The position numbers and the translations under genes are program-made. This document shows positions 27,131 through 35,184 of a stretch of DNA of 64,000 nt, in pieces (position 1 is the stretch's first letter; the number at the start of each line of letters is the position of its first letter). The notes beneath the pieces were generated by a model. The model was given only the letters and a program-made list of their open reading frames with translations. It searched no databases and was not told the origin of the DNA. The DNA is from Hydrogenophaga crocea. Its GTDB lineage: Bacteria > Pseudomonadota > Gammaproteobacteria > Burkholderiales > Burkholderiaceae_C. The stretch is from the NCBI RefSeq assembly GCF_011388215.1, contig NZ_CP049989.1, positions 62,001 through 126,000 of the forward strand, written 5' to 3'.

Positions 27131-28048
27131 TCAGGCTCCCAGAACGGCGGGTGGCGGGGCCGGGGGCTGGCCGCGCAGGCGCTCGACGAACTGCAGCAGG
27201 TTGTCGAAGCCGATGATGAGGATGAGCGCGCTCAGGAACAGCACCATGCCCGCAAAGCCATGCAGGAAGCCCTGGCCGGCTTCGTTGCCGAAGTGGTAGG
27301 TGATGAGGCTGAGCGCCATCACGCGGATCACGTTGGCGGTGAACGAGATCGGCACGATCAGCAGCGCCAGGCCGACGTTGCGAAACAGCGAATCGCGCCG
27401 CACCAGGTTGAGGTAGAGCAGGCCGAGCGCTTCCAGCGTGAGCAGGGTCTGCAGGCCTGCGCAGGCGTCGGCCACGAGCAGCATGTACTGGCCGATCTGC
27501 AGCACCACCCCGTTGCGGCCGATGGGGTAACCGAAGGCGTAGAGCACGTGCTCGGCCACGTAGGACACGGCCATCTTCATGGGCATGGTCACCACGTCGA
27601 CCACCTGAGGCGGCAGCGGCACCATGAAGCCCATGAAGAACAGCGCGAACCACTGGGCCTTGAGCGCGGACCAGCCACGCAGCACCACGATCAGCCCCGC
27701 GAGCAGCCAGATCACCGAGCCGACTTCGAACACGCCCACGCCCTGCGAGCGGCCCAGCGCATAGAACAGCAGGGCCAGCGCCACGAGCGGCCAGCCCCAG
27801 GCGCTGGGCTGCCGGCCTTCGGCGGCGGCTTCCATGGCGCCCCAGTTGCGGTACAGCAGCCACAGCGAGATGCCGAGCACGATCGGCCCGTGCATCTGCT
27901 CGTCGCGCGCCCAGGGGCCGGTGAAGAGGTCGGCCAGCGTTGGCACGTAAAGGACACACAGGCCGGCCAGAATCGGCAGCCAGGCCAGCCAGCGCTGCAC
28001 CGGGTTCGCGCGGTCCCCGGCCGAGAGGAAAGGATCGTTCGTGTTCAC
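27131..28048 (-). CDS. xrtB: Exosortase B
   Basis: 305 residues, about eight membrane segments. The proposed catalytic residues of exosortases are present: Cys about 196 in [15 protein letters not shown], Arg about 242 in [12 protein letters not shown], and His in [12 protein letters not shown]. Exosortases process PEP-CTERM tails during transit to the surface; four such proteins are in this window. The GTG at 28048 is used because no suitable ATG lies nearby; the start overlaps by 8 bases the GTG start of the VanZ-like gene on the other strand. No strong ribosome site is visible upstream, so the start is less sure than the gene. Confidence 0.93.
   Translation of the reverse strand: MNTNDPFLSAGDRANPVQRWLAWLPILAGLCVLYVPTLADLFTGPWARDEQMHGPIVLGISLWLLYRNWGAMEAAAEGRQPSAWGWPLVALALLFYALGRSQGVGVFEVGSVIWLLAGLIVVLRGWSALKAQWFALFFMGFMVPLPPQVVDVVTMPMKMAVSYVAEHVLYAFGYPIGRNGVVLQIGQYMLLVADACAGLQTLLTLEALGLLYLNLVRRDSLFRNVGLALLIVPISFTANVIRVMALSLITYHFGNEAGQGFLHGFAGMVLFLSALILIIGFDNLLQFVERLRGQPPAPPPAVLGA
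28023..28034 (+). promoter_or_regulatory. Ribosome site of the VanZ-like gene
   Basis: GAGAGGAAAGGA ends 6 bases before the GTG at 28041 and decides that start. It lies inside the first codons of xrtB on the opposite strand. Confidence 0.7.
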
Positions 28049-28472
28049 GTCAGTCTCGAGACTTGTGCGCGGATCGCGCCCGCAGGCGCGCCGGCTGGTG
28101 CTGGGCGTGTTCGCCTGCCTGCTGATCTGGGTCGGGGGCAACCTGGTGCACGCCCAGGTGGCCGAGGTACTGGTGTCGCCCTGGGACAAGCTGGTGCACC
28201 TGACGCTCTACACCGGCGTGGCGCTGGGCGCGGGCCTGCTGCTCGGCGTGCGGCGACCGCGCGACCTGTGGCGCTGCTTTCTGCTGGCCCTGCTCGTGGG
28301 CGTGATGGACGAGGGGCTGCAGTTCTTCGAGCCCGGCCGCTCGGTGGACGCCGACGACCTGCTGGCCAACGCGGTGGGCGCGCTGCTGGGCACGGCACTG
28401 CACGCGCTGCATTGGCGCTGGCGCGCCGGCCCGCGGGCCGACAGCGAGGACTCGGCGCTCACGCGTCATTGA
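28041..28472 (+). CDS. VanZ-like membrane protein
   Basis: 143 residues with four hydrophobic segments. The family core is clear: SPWDKLVHLTLYTGVALGAG and GVMDEGLQFFEPGRSVDADD followed by LLANAVGALLG. VanZ-like proteins have no settled biochemical role; some affect teicoplanin resistance, and others sit in EPS and exosortase loci. It is the only plus-strand gene within the minus-strand EPS block, overlapping xrtB by 8 bases at its start and epsG by 14 bases at its end. The GTG start is supported by a strong ribosome site. Confidence 0.83.
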   Translation: MFTSVSRLVRGSRPQARRLVLGVFACLLIWVGGNLVHAQVAEVLVSPWDKLVHLTLYTGVALGAGLLLGVRRPRDLWRCFLLALLVGVMDEGLQFFEPGRSVDADDLLANAVGALLGTALHALHWRWRAGPRADSEDSALTRH

Positions 28473-29325
28473 GCACCGTCCCCACCAGGGCGACCCCGGT
28501 GTCTTGCAGGCGGCGTGCGAATTCGCCCGCGCCGCGCAAGGTTGTGCGGTTGCGCCGCGCCACGAGCACGGCCGCGCCCACGCGGGCCGACAGGATCTCC
28601 GCGTCGGCGCAGTCGTGGCCGGCGGGCGTGTCGATGAGCACCACGTCGTGCTGGGCGATGGCGGCATCGAGCAGTTCGGCCAGCGCGGGGCTGCCCACCA
28701 GCTCCTGCGGGTTCGGCGGCGTGGTGCCCGCCGGCAGCACGCGCAGCCCCGGCAGCCCGGGCACCTGGGCGATGACCTCGGTGCCCACGCGACCCGCGAG
28801 CACGCCGGCCAGGCCCGCACTGGGCTCGGTCTTGAACAGGGTGTGCAGGCGCGGACGGCGCAGGTCGCCGTCGATCACCAGCGTGCGCTGCCCCTGCTGC
28901 GAGAAGGCCACCGCGAGGTTGGCCACGAGGAAGCTGCGGCCGTCGCGCGGCTGGTGGCTCACCACGGTCAGCACCTTGCGCAGCGGCTCGCCGTTGAACC
29001 AGCGCAGCATCAGCTGGCCGCGCAGCGCGCGCATCTGCTCGGCCACGTTCGAGAAGGGCTTGTAGGCCGTGACCAGCTCGCGCGAGAGGCCGTCGCTGGC
29101 GTCCTGCAGGTAGCCGTAGTTGAACTGCTTGGCCAGCGCCGATTCGAGGTCGCCGCGCTGGATGAGCCGCAGCGCGATCGCGGCCTCGCCGAAGGGCAGG
29201 CGCTTTTCGCGCTGGTGCGCGATCACGCGCGGGATGTCGTCTTCGCGCAGCAGACCGCGCGACACCAGGATGTCGCCGATGGCGCTGCCCATGCGGGCGC
29301 TGCGCAGGCGTTCGGGCGCGTTCAC
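28459..29325 (-). CDS. epsG: EpsG-type chain-length tyrosine kinase
   Basis: 288 residues. The N-terminal part resembles the MshEN-like domain (IGDILVSRGLLREDDIPRVI). The C-terminal BY-kinase domain has SHQPRDGRSFLVANLAVAF in place of a standard Walker A, with Arg where Lys is usual, then TLVIDGDLRRPRLH (Walker A') and VVLIDTPAG (Walker B). The Arg variant is common in EpsG-like proteins. No tyrosine cluster is seen at the C-terminus. It works with EpsF in EPS chain-length control. GTG 29325 is chosen because GGAGGG stands 7 bases upstream. Confidence 0.87.
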   Translation of the reverse strand: MNAPERLRSARMGSAIGDILVSRGLLREDDIPRVIAHQREKRLPFGEAAIALRLIQRGDLESALAKQFNYGYLQDASDGLSRELVTAYKPFSNVAEQMRALRGQLMLRWFNGEPLRKVLTVVSHQPRDGRSFLVANLAVAFSQQGQRTLVIDGDLRRPRLHTLFKTEPSAGLAGVLAGRVGTEVIAQVPGLPGLRVLPAGTTPPNPQELVGSPALAELLDAAIAQHDVVLIDTPAGHDCADAEILSARVGAAVLVARRNRTTLRGAGEFARRLQDTGVALVGTVLNDA

Positions 29326-29332
29326 TGGACGG

Positions 29333-29338
29333 CCCTCC
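29333..29338 (-). promoter_or_regulatory. Ribosome site deciding the epsG start
   Basis: GGAGGG on the minus strand, 7 bases before the GTG at 29325. It favours this start over the in-frame GTG at 29394, which would overlap epsF. Confidence 0.7.
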
Positions 29339-29386
29339 GTGCTGCGCACTGCGGGGCTGAACGCCTTGGGAGCGGCCCGGCGGCGT

Positions 29387-30766
29387 TCATGCACCCCCCT
29401 TGGCCAGGCGCGGCGCGCGCATCATGCGGCGCGCCGAGGACACCTGGCCCAGCAGCGGCAGCTCGCCGAACAGCGCGAGATCGTCCACCGAGCGCACGCG
29501 GCGCTGCAGGAATTCGAGCGCCATGGCCAGCATCACGCCCAGCAGGCCGCCCAGGAACATGGCCAGCGCCACGTGCAGCCGGGTGCGCGGGCCCGAGGGC
29601 TTGCCCGGCGGCGTGGCCGGGTTGAGCACCGAGATGTTGGTCTGGTTGGTCTGGCTTTCGAGCGTGCTTTGCGAGGCGCGCCCGCTCAGGGTGTCGAACA
29701 GGCGCTGGGCCGATTCGATCTCGCGCCGCAGCACGTTGATCTGGTCGCGCTGCTGGTTGATCTCGAGCACGCGCGCCTTCTGCGCTTCGAGCGCCGCGCG
29801 CAGCTGGCCCTCGCGCTGGCGGTTCACTTCGTAGGTGGTGTTGATCGAGCCGGTGATCTTGGTGGTCTCGGCGCTCAGCTGCTCGCGCAGCGCGTTGAGT
29901 TCGGTCTGCATGCGCTGGAACTGCGGGTGGTTCGCGCCGAGGTTGATGCTGGCTTCGTTGAGCCGCGCTTCCTGGCGCGCGATGTCGGCCTTGAGGCCAT
30001 TGATCAGCGGGCTCTGCATCACCTCGGCCAGCGAAGCGCCGTCGTTGCGCAGGCGTTTGCTCTGGCTGTCGGTGGTGCTGGCCTGGATGGCGGTGAGCTG
30101 GCTGCTGGTCTCGTTGAGCTTGGCGGTCTCGAAATCGAGCCGCTCGTCCACCGAGGTGATGCCGTGGCGCTGCTGATAGTCCGACAGCGCGGCCTGGGCC
30201 TTCTCGAGCCGTTCGCGGGCGGCGCGGGTCTGCTCGTCGAAGAAGCCCGCGTACTGGCGCGCGGGCTCGGTGCGCAGCTCCACGTTCACGTCCACGTAGG
30301 CCTGGGCGAAAGCGTTGGCCACCGCGGCAGCGAACTGCGGGTCGTTGCCCACGTACTCGATGTTGATCACGTTGCTCTCGCGCGAGGGCTTGACCTCGAG
30401 CGGCAGCTTGATGCGCTCGGACAGCCAGTCGACCAGGTTGCCGCGGCCGCCGGTGTCTTCGGCCCACTGGGCCTGCACGGCCGCGCTGCTGTCCATGCGC
30501 AGACTGCGCACCACGCGGCGCGCCACGCGGTCGCTCTTGATGATGTCGACCTGCGTGGCCATGTAGCCGGGCGCCATCAGACCGGCCAGCATCATGCCGC
30601 TCACCGGGTCGGGCGATTTCACGTCGAGCACCACCGAGGCCGTGGCCGTGTACTGGCGCGGCGACAGCAGCGACCAGGTGGCGGTGGCGCCGACCACGAG
30701 GGCGAAGGTCACCAGCAGCACGAGCCAGCGCGCGCGCAGGATGAGGAAGAACTGCTGCGGGGTCAT
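29387..30766 (-). CDS. epsF: EpsF chain-length determinant (Wzz family)
   Basis: 459 residues with a Wzz topology: an N-terminal membrane segment (RWLVLLVTFALVVGATATWS), a long periplasmic coiled-coil region with many charged heptads (about residues 165-370), and a second membrane segment (LHVALAMFLGGLLGVMLAMA) near the end. It sets polymer length together with EpsG, whose gene lies 61 bases downstream. The short cytoplasmic end lacks a kinase domain, so kinase and co-polymerase are separate proteins here. Confidence 0.92.
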   Translation of the reverse strand: MTPQQFFLILRARWLVLLVTFALVVGATATWSLLSPRQYTATASVVLDVKSPDPVSGMMLAGLMAPGYMATQVDIIKSDRVARRVVRSLRMDSSAAVQAQWAEDTGGRGNLVDWLSERIKLPLEVKPSRESNVINIEYVGNDPQFAAAVANAFAQAYVDVNVELRTEPARQYAGFFDEQTRAARERLEKAQAALSDYQQRHGITSVDERLDFETAKLNETSSQLTAIQASTTDSQSKRLRNDGASLAEVMQSPLINGLKADIARQEARLNEASINLGANHPQFQRMQTELNALREQLSAETTKITGSINTTYEVNRQREGQLRAALEAQKARVLEINQQRDQINVLRREIESAQRLFDTLSGRASQSTLESQTNQTNISVLNPATPPGKPSGPRTRLHVALAMFLGGLLGVMLAMALEFLQRRVRSVDDLALFGELPLLGQVSSARRMMRAPRLAKGGA

Positions 30767-30776
30767 CGCGGGTCTC

Positions 30777-31595
30777 TCAGAACAGGCTTTCGCGCAGCTG
30801 CAACACGTCGTTGGGCTGGATGCGCTCGGTCATCGCGGGCTCGAAGGTCTGCACCGTGCCGTCGGCCTGCGTGCGGTGCAGCTGCAGCCGGCGCAGCGTG
30901 CCGCGCGGCGTGGGGCCGCCGGCCTGGGCGATCGCCTGCATCACGGTGAGGTCGCGGTCGACGCGGAAGGCGCCCGGGCGCTGCGCTTCGCCGAACACGT
31001 AGAACATGGGCGCGCGGTGCACGTAGACCACGTCGCCGGCCTGCAGCAGCAGGTCTTCGGCGCTGCCGGGCTGCAGGAACAGGGCGGGCAGGTCCACCGT
31101 GCGGCGGAAGGGCTTGCCCTCGCGCTCGCCGCTCACGATCACCACGTCGTCGCCCGAAGGCGTGGCGCCGCCCGCGTTGGCGAGCATGTCGGTCAGGCGC
31201 GTGTTGGTGCTCTCGAGCGGGAAGCGCCCCGGGCGGCTCACCTGGCCCAGCACCGACACCTGGCTGCCGCGCACCTGTGTGAGCAGCAGCGTGACCTGCG
31301 GGTTCTGCAGGAAGCCGCCGGTGCGCAGCGCCTCGGCGATGCGCCGCTCGGCCGCGGCCACCGTGAGGCCGCCCAGGCGCACGGTGCCGATCAGCGGGTA
31401 GCTGATGGTGCCGCTCTCGCTGATGCGCGTCTCCAGCGTGAGGTCCTGGTTCTGGAACACCTGCACGCGGATCACGTCGCCGGCCGCGAGCGGGTAGTCG
31501 CCCGAGGAGGGCGACTGCGCCCACGCCGGCACGCAGAGCACGAGCACGGCCCAGGCGCGCACGAGCCAGGTCAGGCCGACGAGCCGCCGCATCAC
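30777..31595 (-). CDS. epsE: EpsE polysaccharide export protein (Wza family)
   Basis: 272 residues. After a signal peptide ending VPAWA it has a Poly_export domain (YPLAAGDVIRVQVFQNQDL) and SLBB domains (QVSVLGQVSRPGRFPLES, MFYVFGEAQRPGAFRV). It forms the outer-membrane exit channel for the EPS. A lipid-attachment Cys in proper lipobox context is absent, although Wza homologues are usually lipoproteins; signal peptidase I cleavage is predicted instead. It overlaps epsD by 4 bases. Confidence 0.92.
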   Translation of the reverse strand: MMRRLVGLTWLVRAWAVLVLCVPAWAQSPSSGDYPLAAGDVIRVQVFQNQDLTLETRISESGTISYPLIGTVRLGGLTVAAAERRIAEALRTGGFLQNPQVTLLLTQVRGSQVSVLGQVSRPGRFPLESTNTRLTDMLANAGGATPSGDDVVIVSGEREGKPFRRTVDLPALFLQPGSAEDLLLQAGDVVYVHRAPMFYVFGEAQRPGAFRVDRDLTVMQAIAQAGGPTPRGTLRRLQLHRTQADGTVQTFEPAMTERIQPNDVLQLRESLF

Positions 31596-32581
31596 TTGAG
31601 CCCTTGCAGGCCGCGCTCGATCACGCTGGCGTCAGGGTCGTCGGTCTTCGCGGGCTCTGCCGTGACCGAGGGCGCCGCAGGCGCTGCCGCGGCCGCCGGT
31701 GCCCGCGCCGCTGCCGCCGTCTGCTGGAACTCGCCCATGTAGGTGATGGGCGTGGCGGCGCGCAGCCGCTTGATCTCGTTGCGCACCGTCTCGGTGGTGC
31801 CCAGGTTGCCCAGGTATTGCACGATGCCGGGCGTGGCCACCTCTTCGCTCACCGGCACCTGGCGCGACGACGCGACGCGGATGAGGGTCGCGCCTTCGCC
31901 GGCGGGCACCACCAGGCTCTGGCCGTCCTTGAGCGCGTGCAGCTTGGGCAGCAGGTCGAGCGGGATCTGCTCGGCCGTGCGCGTGGCGCTGCCGCCGCCG
32001 AAGGCGATGCCGCGGGCGCGCAGCGCGTCGGCCACCTCTTCGATGCGGCGGCCTTCGCGCGCCATGGTCTGCAGCAGCTCGAGGTTGTCGCCGAGCTTGA
32101 CCACGCGGATCTCCTGCAGGTTGAAGACGCGGCGCTCGGCGAACAGCGCCGGGTTCTCGCGGTAATAGGCCCGCACCTGGTCGGGCTCGGGCTTGGCGCT
32201 GGCGCCGGCCACCTGCTGCAGGTAGGCGCGCGCCAGCACTTCGCGTCGCGCGGCCTCGAGCTGCGCCACCACCTCGGGCGAGCGGTGCAGCTTCTGCTCG
32301 GTGGCCTGGTCCACCGCGAGCTGCTGGTCGATCAGGCGCTCGAGCGCCGCGCGGCTGGCCGCCTGCACGGCTTCCTTGCTGCTGGTGTTCACGGGCGTGC
32401 GGCTGAGCACCTGGTTGATCTGGTGCACCGAGATCTCGCTGCTGCCGACCTTGGCGGCCACCTGCGTGGCTTCGCCCGAGGCCGATGCCTCCTTCTGGCC
32501 GCAGGCGGCGAGCAGCAGCGCGGCCGAGGCGGCCAGGGCGATCGCGCCCAGGCGCGGTGCGAGGGAAACGGGGGGCTTCAT
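31592..32581 (-). CDS. epsD: EpsD-family peptidyl-prolyl isomerase lipoprotein
   Basis: 329 residues with lipobox LLLAAC at Cys27. A SurA/PpiD-like N-terminal helical region (VHQINQVLSRTPVNTSSK, LIDQQLAVDQATEQ) precedes a degenerate parvulin-like domain (RVFNLQEIRVVKLG). EpsD proteins occur in exosortase/EPS loci and may assist outer-membrane assembly of the export channel. The C-terminus is an Ala/Pro-rich linker with a charged end. It starts 41 bases after the pstS stop, so the two are likely co-transcribed. Confidence 0.88.
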   Translation of the reverse strand: MKPPVSLAPRLGAIALAASAALLLAACGQKEASASGEATQVAAKVGSSEISVHQINQVLSRTPVNTSSKEAVQAASRAALERLIDQQLAVDQATEQKLHRSPEVVAQLEAARREVLARAYLQQVAGASAKPEPDQVRAYYRENPALFAERRVFNLQEIRVVKLGDNLELLQTMAREGRRIEEVADALRARGIAFGGGSATRTAEQIPLDLLPKLHALKDGQSLVVPAGEGATLIRVASSRQVPVSEEVATPGIVQYLGNLGTTETVRNEIKRLRAATPITYMGEFQQTAAAARAPAAAAAPAAPSVTAEPAKTDDPDASVIERGLQGLK

Positions 32582-32622
32582 GGTGATCACTCCGGGGGGA
32601 CGGCCGCGAGGCTGCGCGGCGA

Positions 32623-33663
32623 TCAGGGTTTGAACAGGGCCTGGCCGTCGCTGCCGACGATCTCGCCCCAGCGGGCCTGCAGGCTGTCGAGCGCCGACGG
32701 GGGCAGGGCCGCGTAGCCCAGTTCCTGCGCCATGTCGCCGCCGCGCTGCAGCGCCCACTGGAAGAACTTCAGGCTCTGGGCAGCCTGCTCGGTGCGCTCG
32801 GGCTTGCGCGGCATGAGGATGAAGGTGGCGCCGGTGATGGGCCAGGCCTCGGGCGGGGACGCGTGCGTGAGCATCTGCGCGCTCGAGGCCTTCCAGTCGA
32901 TGCCCTGCGCCGCGGCCGCGAAGGCCGCGGTGCCCGGGGCGGGCCACTGGCCGGCCGCGTTCTGCACCAGCACGTGGGTCAGGCGCGACTGCTGCACATA
33001 GGCGTACTCCACATAGCCGATGCTGTTGGGCAGGCGGCCCACCAGGCCCGCCACGCCAGGGTTGCCGCGCCCGCCGGTGCCCAGCGGCCAGGCCACGGTC
33101 GCGCCTTCGCCGAGCTTGCTGCGCCACTCCTCGTTGGTCTTGCTCAGGTAGTTCGTGAAGATGAAGGTGGTGCCCGAGCCGTCGGAGCGGTAGATCGGCG
33201 AAATGGTCGCGTCGGGCAGTGCCAGCGTCGGGTTGAGCGCACGGATCGCGGGATCGCTCCAGCGCGTCACGCGGCCGAGGTAGATGTCGCCCAGCACCTT
33301 GCCGGTCAGGCGCAGCGCGCCCGGGGCCACACCGCGCAGGTTCACCACGGGCACGACGCCGCCGATCAGCGCCGGAAACTGCACCTGGCCCTTGCGCGCG
33401 AGCTCGTCGTCCTTGAGCGGTGCGTCGGTGGCGCCGAAGTCCACGGTGCGGTTGTCGATCTGGCGGATGCCGCCGCTCGAACCGATGGCCTGGTAGTTCA
33501 CCTTGATCCCGGTTTCCTTCTGGTAGGCATCGGCCCACTTGGCGTACGCGGGTGCGGGAAAGGTGGCGCCCGCGCCGGTGATCTCGGCCGCATTCGCGGC
33601 AGCGGCCATGCAGGAGAGGGCGATCAGGGAGGCACCGATCCGGAGCCTGGTGGTCGAGAACAT
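32623..33663 (-). CDS. pstS: Phosphate-binding periplasmic protein PstS
   Basis: 346 residues, with signal (LIALSCMAAAANA) and PstS signatures AEITGAGATFPAPAYAKWA, QAIGSSGGIRQI and VDFGATDAPLKDDEL, which form the phosphate-binding pocket. No pstC, pstA or pstB gene follows; instead the EPS export genes do. It may serve a distant Pst transporter, act as a phosphate sensor, or work with secretion. It is the first gene of the minus-strand block and is divergent from the PhoB-like regulator. Confidence 0.92.
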   Translation of the reverse strand: MFSTTRLRIGASLIALSCMAAAANAAEITGAGATFPAPAYAKWADAYQKETGIKVNYQAIGSSGGIRQIDNRTVDFGATDAPLKDDELARKGQVQFPALIGGVVPVVNLRGVAPGALRLTGKVLGDIYLGRVTRWSDPAIRALNPTLALPDATISPIYRSDGSGTTFIFTNYLSKTNEEWRSKLGEGATVAWPLGTGGRGNPGVAGLVGRLPNSIGYVEYAYVQQSRLTHVLVQNAAGQWPAPGTAAFAAAAQGIDWKASSAQMLTHASPPEAWPITGATFILMPRKPERTEQAAQSLKFFQWALQRGGDMAQELGYAALPPSALDSLQARWGEIVGSDGQALFKP

Positions 33664-33744
33664 GGGACTGCTTTCAGCGTCGGACGGGAGCGTTGGGTGC
33701 GGACCAGTCTAGGAAGGCAGTACGTCAGATCCGTGACCGCCACG

Positions 33745-33762
33745 ATGGTCCGAAAGAACCAT
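33745..33762. promoter_or_regulatory. Inverted repeat between pstS and the response regulator
   Basis: ATGGTCC-GAAA-GAACCAT is an 18-bp inverted repeat with 7-bp arms and one mismatch, 82 bases before pstS and 88 before the regulator. It could be an operator shared by the two divergent genes. It does not look like the direct-repeat Pho box. Confidence 0.4.
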
Positions 33763-33849
33763 GGGCCGGCACCGGTGGCGCGCCCCGCGTGCAATCAAAA
33801 CGTCACCCCGGCTTCCTACGATCGCGCCACTTTTCATCACTGCTGTCAC

Positions 33850-34545
33850 ATGGCTGCGCAAATTCTTGTGGTCGAAGATGAGCCGGCCATCCAGGACCTC
33901 CTGAGAGCCAACCTGCTGCGCGCGGGGCACGAGGTGCGCTGCGCGGACGCGGCCGAGCGGGCGCGCGAAATGTTCACGCAATGGCAGCCCGATCTGGTGC
34001 TGCTCGACTGGGGCCTGCCGGGCATGTCGGGCGTGGACTTCCTGCGGCTGTTGCGCGGCGACCCGAAGCTGCGCGACGTGCCGGTGATCCTGCTGTCGGC
34101 GCGCAGCGAGGAGCGCGACAAGATCGCGGGCCTGGAGGTGGGGGCCGATGACTACATCACCAAGCCGTTCTCGACGCGCGAGCTGATCGCGCGCATCGGC
34201 GTGGTGCTGCGCCGGCGCGCGCCGCAGGTCAATGCCGAGGTGGTGCGCCTGGGCAGCATCGTGCTCGACCCGGCCGCCATGACGGTGAGCGCGGCCGGCA
34301 TACCGCTCAACATCGGCGGCACCGAGTTCCGCCTGCTGCATTTCCTCATCACGCACGCCGACCGGGTCTACAGCCGCTCGCAACTGCTCGACCACGTCTG
34401 GGGCAGCCATTACGTGGGCGACGACCGCACGGTGGACGTGCACATCAGCCGCCTGCGCAACGCCCTGCTGCCCGCGGGTATGGACCGCATGATCCGCACC
34501 ATCCGCGGCAGCGGTTACAGCTTCAACGTCAACGGCACAGTGTGA
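33850..34545 (+). CDS. PhoB-like (OmpR-family) response regulator
   Basis: 231 residues. The receiver domain has the acidic pocket VVEDEP, phosphoacceptor Asp53 in LVLLDWGLPGMSG, the switch region ILLSARSEE and Lys in YITKPFSTREL. The C-terminal winged helix has LGSIVLDPAAMTVSAAG, GGTEFRLLHFLI and RTVDVHISRLRNAL, close to PhoB. No sensor kinase is adjacent, so it is an orphan in this window. Divergence from pstS suggests control of that promoter and perhaps of the secretion operon downstream. No clear ribosome site precedes ATG 33850. Confidence 0.85.
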   Translation: MAAQILVVEDEPAIQDLLRANLLRAGHEVRCADAAERAREMFTQWQPDLVLLDWGLPGMSGVDFLRLLRGDPKLRDVPVILLSARSEERDKIAGLEVGADDYITKPFSTRELIARIGVVLRRRAPQVNAEVVRLGSIVLDPAAMTVSAAGIPLNIGGTEFRLLHFLITHADRVYSRSQLLDHVWGSHYVGDDRTVDVHISRLRNALLPAGMDRMIRTIRGSGYSFNVNGTV

Positions 34546-34584
34546 AGCGCGCGGGCCGCACCGGTCGGTTTGTGTGCGATGTGT

Positions 34585-34615
34585 TGCCTGCCTTGGCGCC
34601 AGGCATGGTTCTTTT
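34585..34615 (+). terminator. Possible weak terminator after the response regulator
   Basis: TGCCTG (34585-34590) and CAGGCA (34600-34605) form a 6-bp stem followed by TGGTTCTTTT. The stem is short, so read-through into the secretion operon remains possible. Confidence 0.35.
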
Positions 34616-34746
34616 GGAGGAGTAGTGCTCTCGCCATCGTGCGCAACCTGCTCCCAAAGCGCCGTTGTAACCCGCGCTTCACGGGCCTTTCCTAACCTTC
34701 GATCGTTGGCGCAACGCCGCCTGTCATCGGTCCGGAGTCACCACCC

Positions 34747-35178
34747 ATGAGCCTTTCCAACCACGCGCGGGCGCGGCATGTCCGCGGTTTCACGCTGCTC
34801 GAACTGCTGGTGGTGATGGTCATCATCGGACTGCTCGCGGGCTTCGTGGGGCCGCGCTTCTTCTCGCAGGTCGGCAAGTCCGAGGTGAAGACCGCCAAGG
34901 CGCAGATCACGTCCATCGGCAAGGCGCTCGACCAGTTCCGGCTCGACGTGGGTCGCTACCCCACGACCGACGAAGGCCTGGCCGTGCTCTTCGAACGCCC
35001 GCAGGGCGAGGCGCGCTGGAACGGGCCCTACCTGAGCAAGGCCGCGCCGCCCGACCCCTGGGGCCAGCCCTACGTGTACCGATCGCCGGGCGAGCACGCC
35101 GAGTACGACCTCATGTCCTATGGCAAGGACCGCCAGCCCGGTGGCAGCGGCGAGGCCGAAGACGTCGTGAGCTGGTGA
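34747..35178 (+). CDS. gspG: Major pseudopilin GspG
   Basis: 143 residues. The prepilin leader ends at RG before FTLLELLVVMVIIGLLAGFV, with Glu at position 5. The body has QITSIGKALDQFRLDVGRYP, TTDEGLAVLFERP and DPWGQPYVYRSPGEHAEYDL, diagnostic of the major type II secretion pseudopilin. It forms the periplasmic pseudopilus. It is the first gene of an operon that runs to epsA; gspF starts 6 bases after it. The prepilin peptidase is not encoded in this window. Confidence 0.95.
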   Translation: MSLSNHARARHVRGFTLLELLVVMVIIGLLAGFVGPRFFSQVGKSEVKTAKAQITSIGKALDQFRLDVGRYPTTDEGLAVLFERPQGEARWNGPYLSKAAPPDPWGQPYVYRSPGEHAEYDLMSYGKDRQPGGSGEAEDVVSW

Positions 35179-35184
35179 GGCCCC

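Noticed and set aside
33831..33849. Possible Pho box just before the response regulator
   Set aside because: CTGTCAC is a fair half-site, but the neighbouring half-site 11 bases away is poor, and it lies against the start codon. Another lone CTGTCAT at 34721 also lacks a partner.
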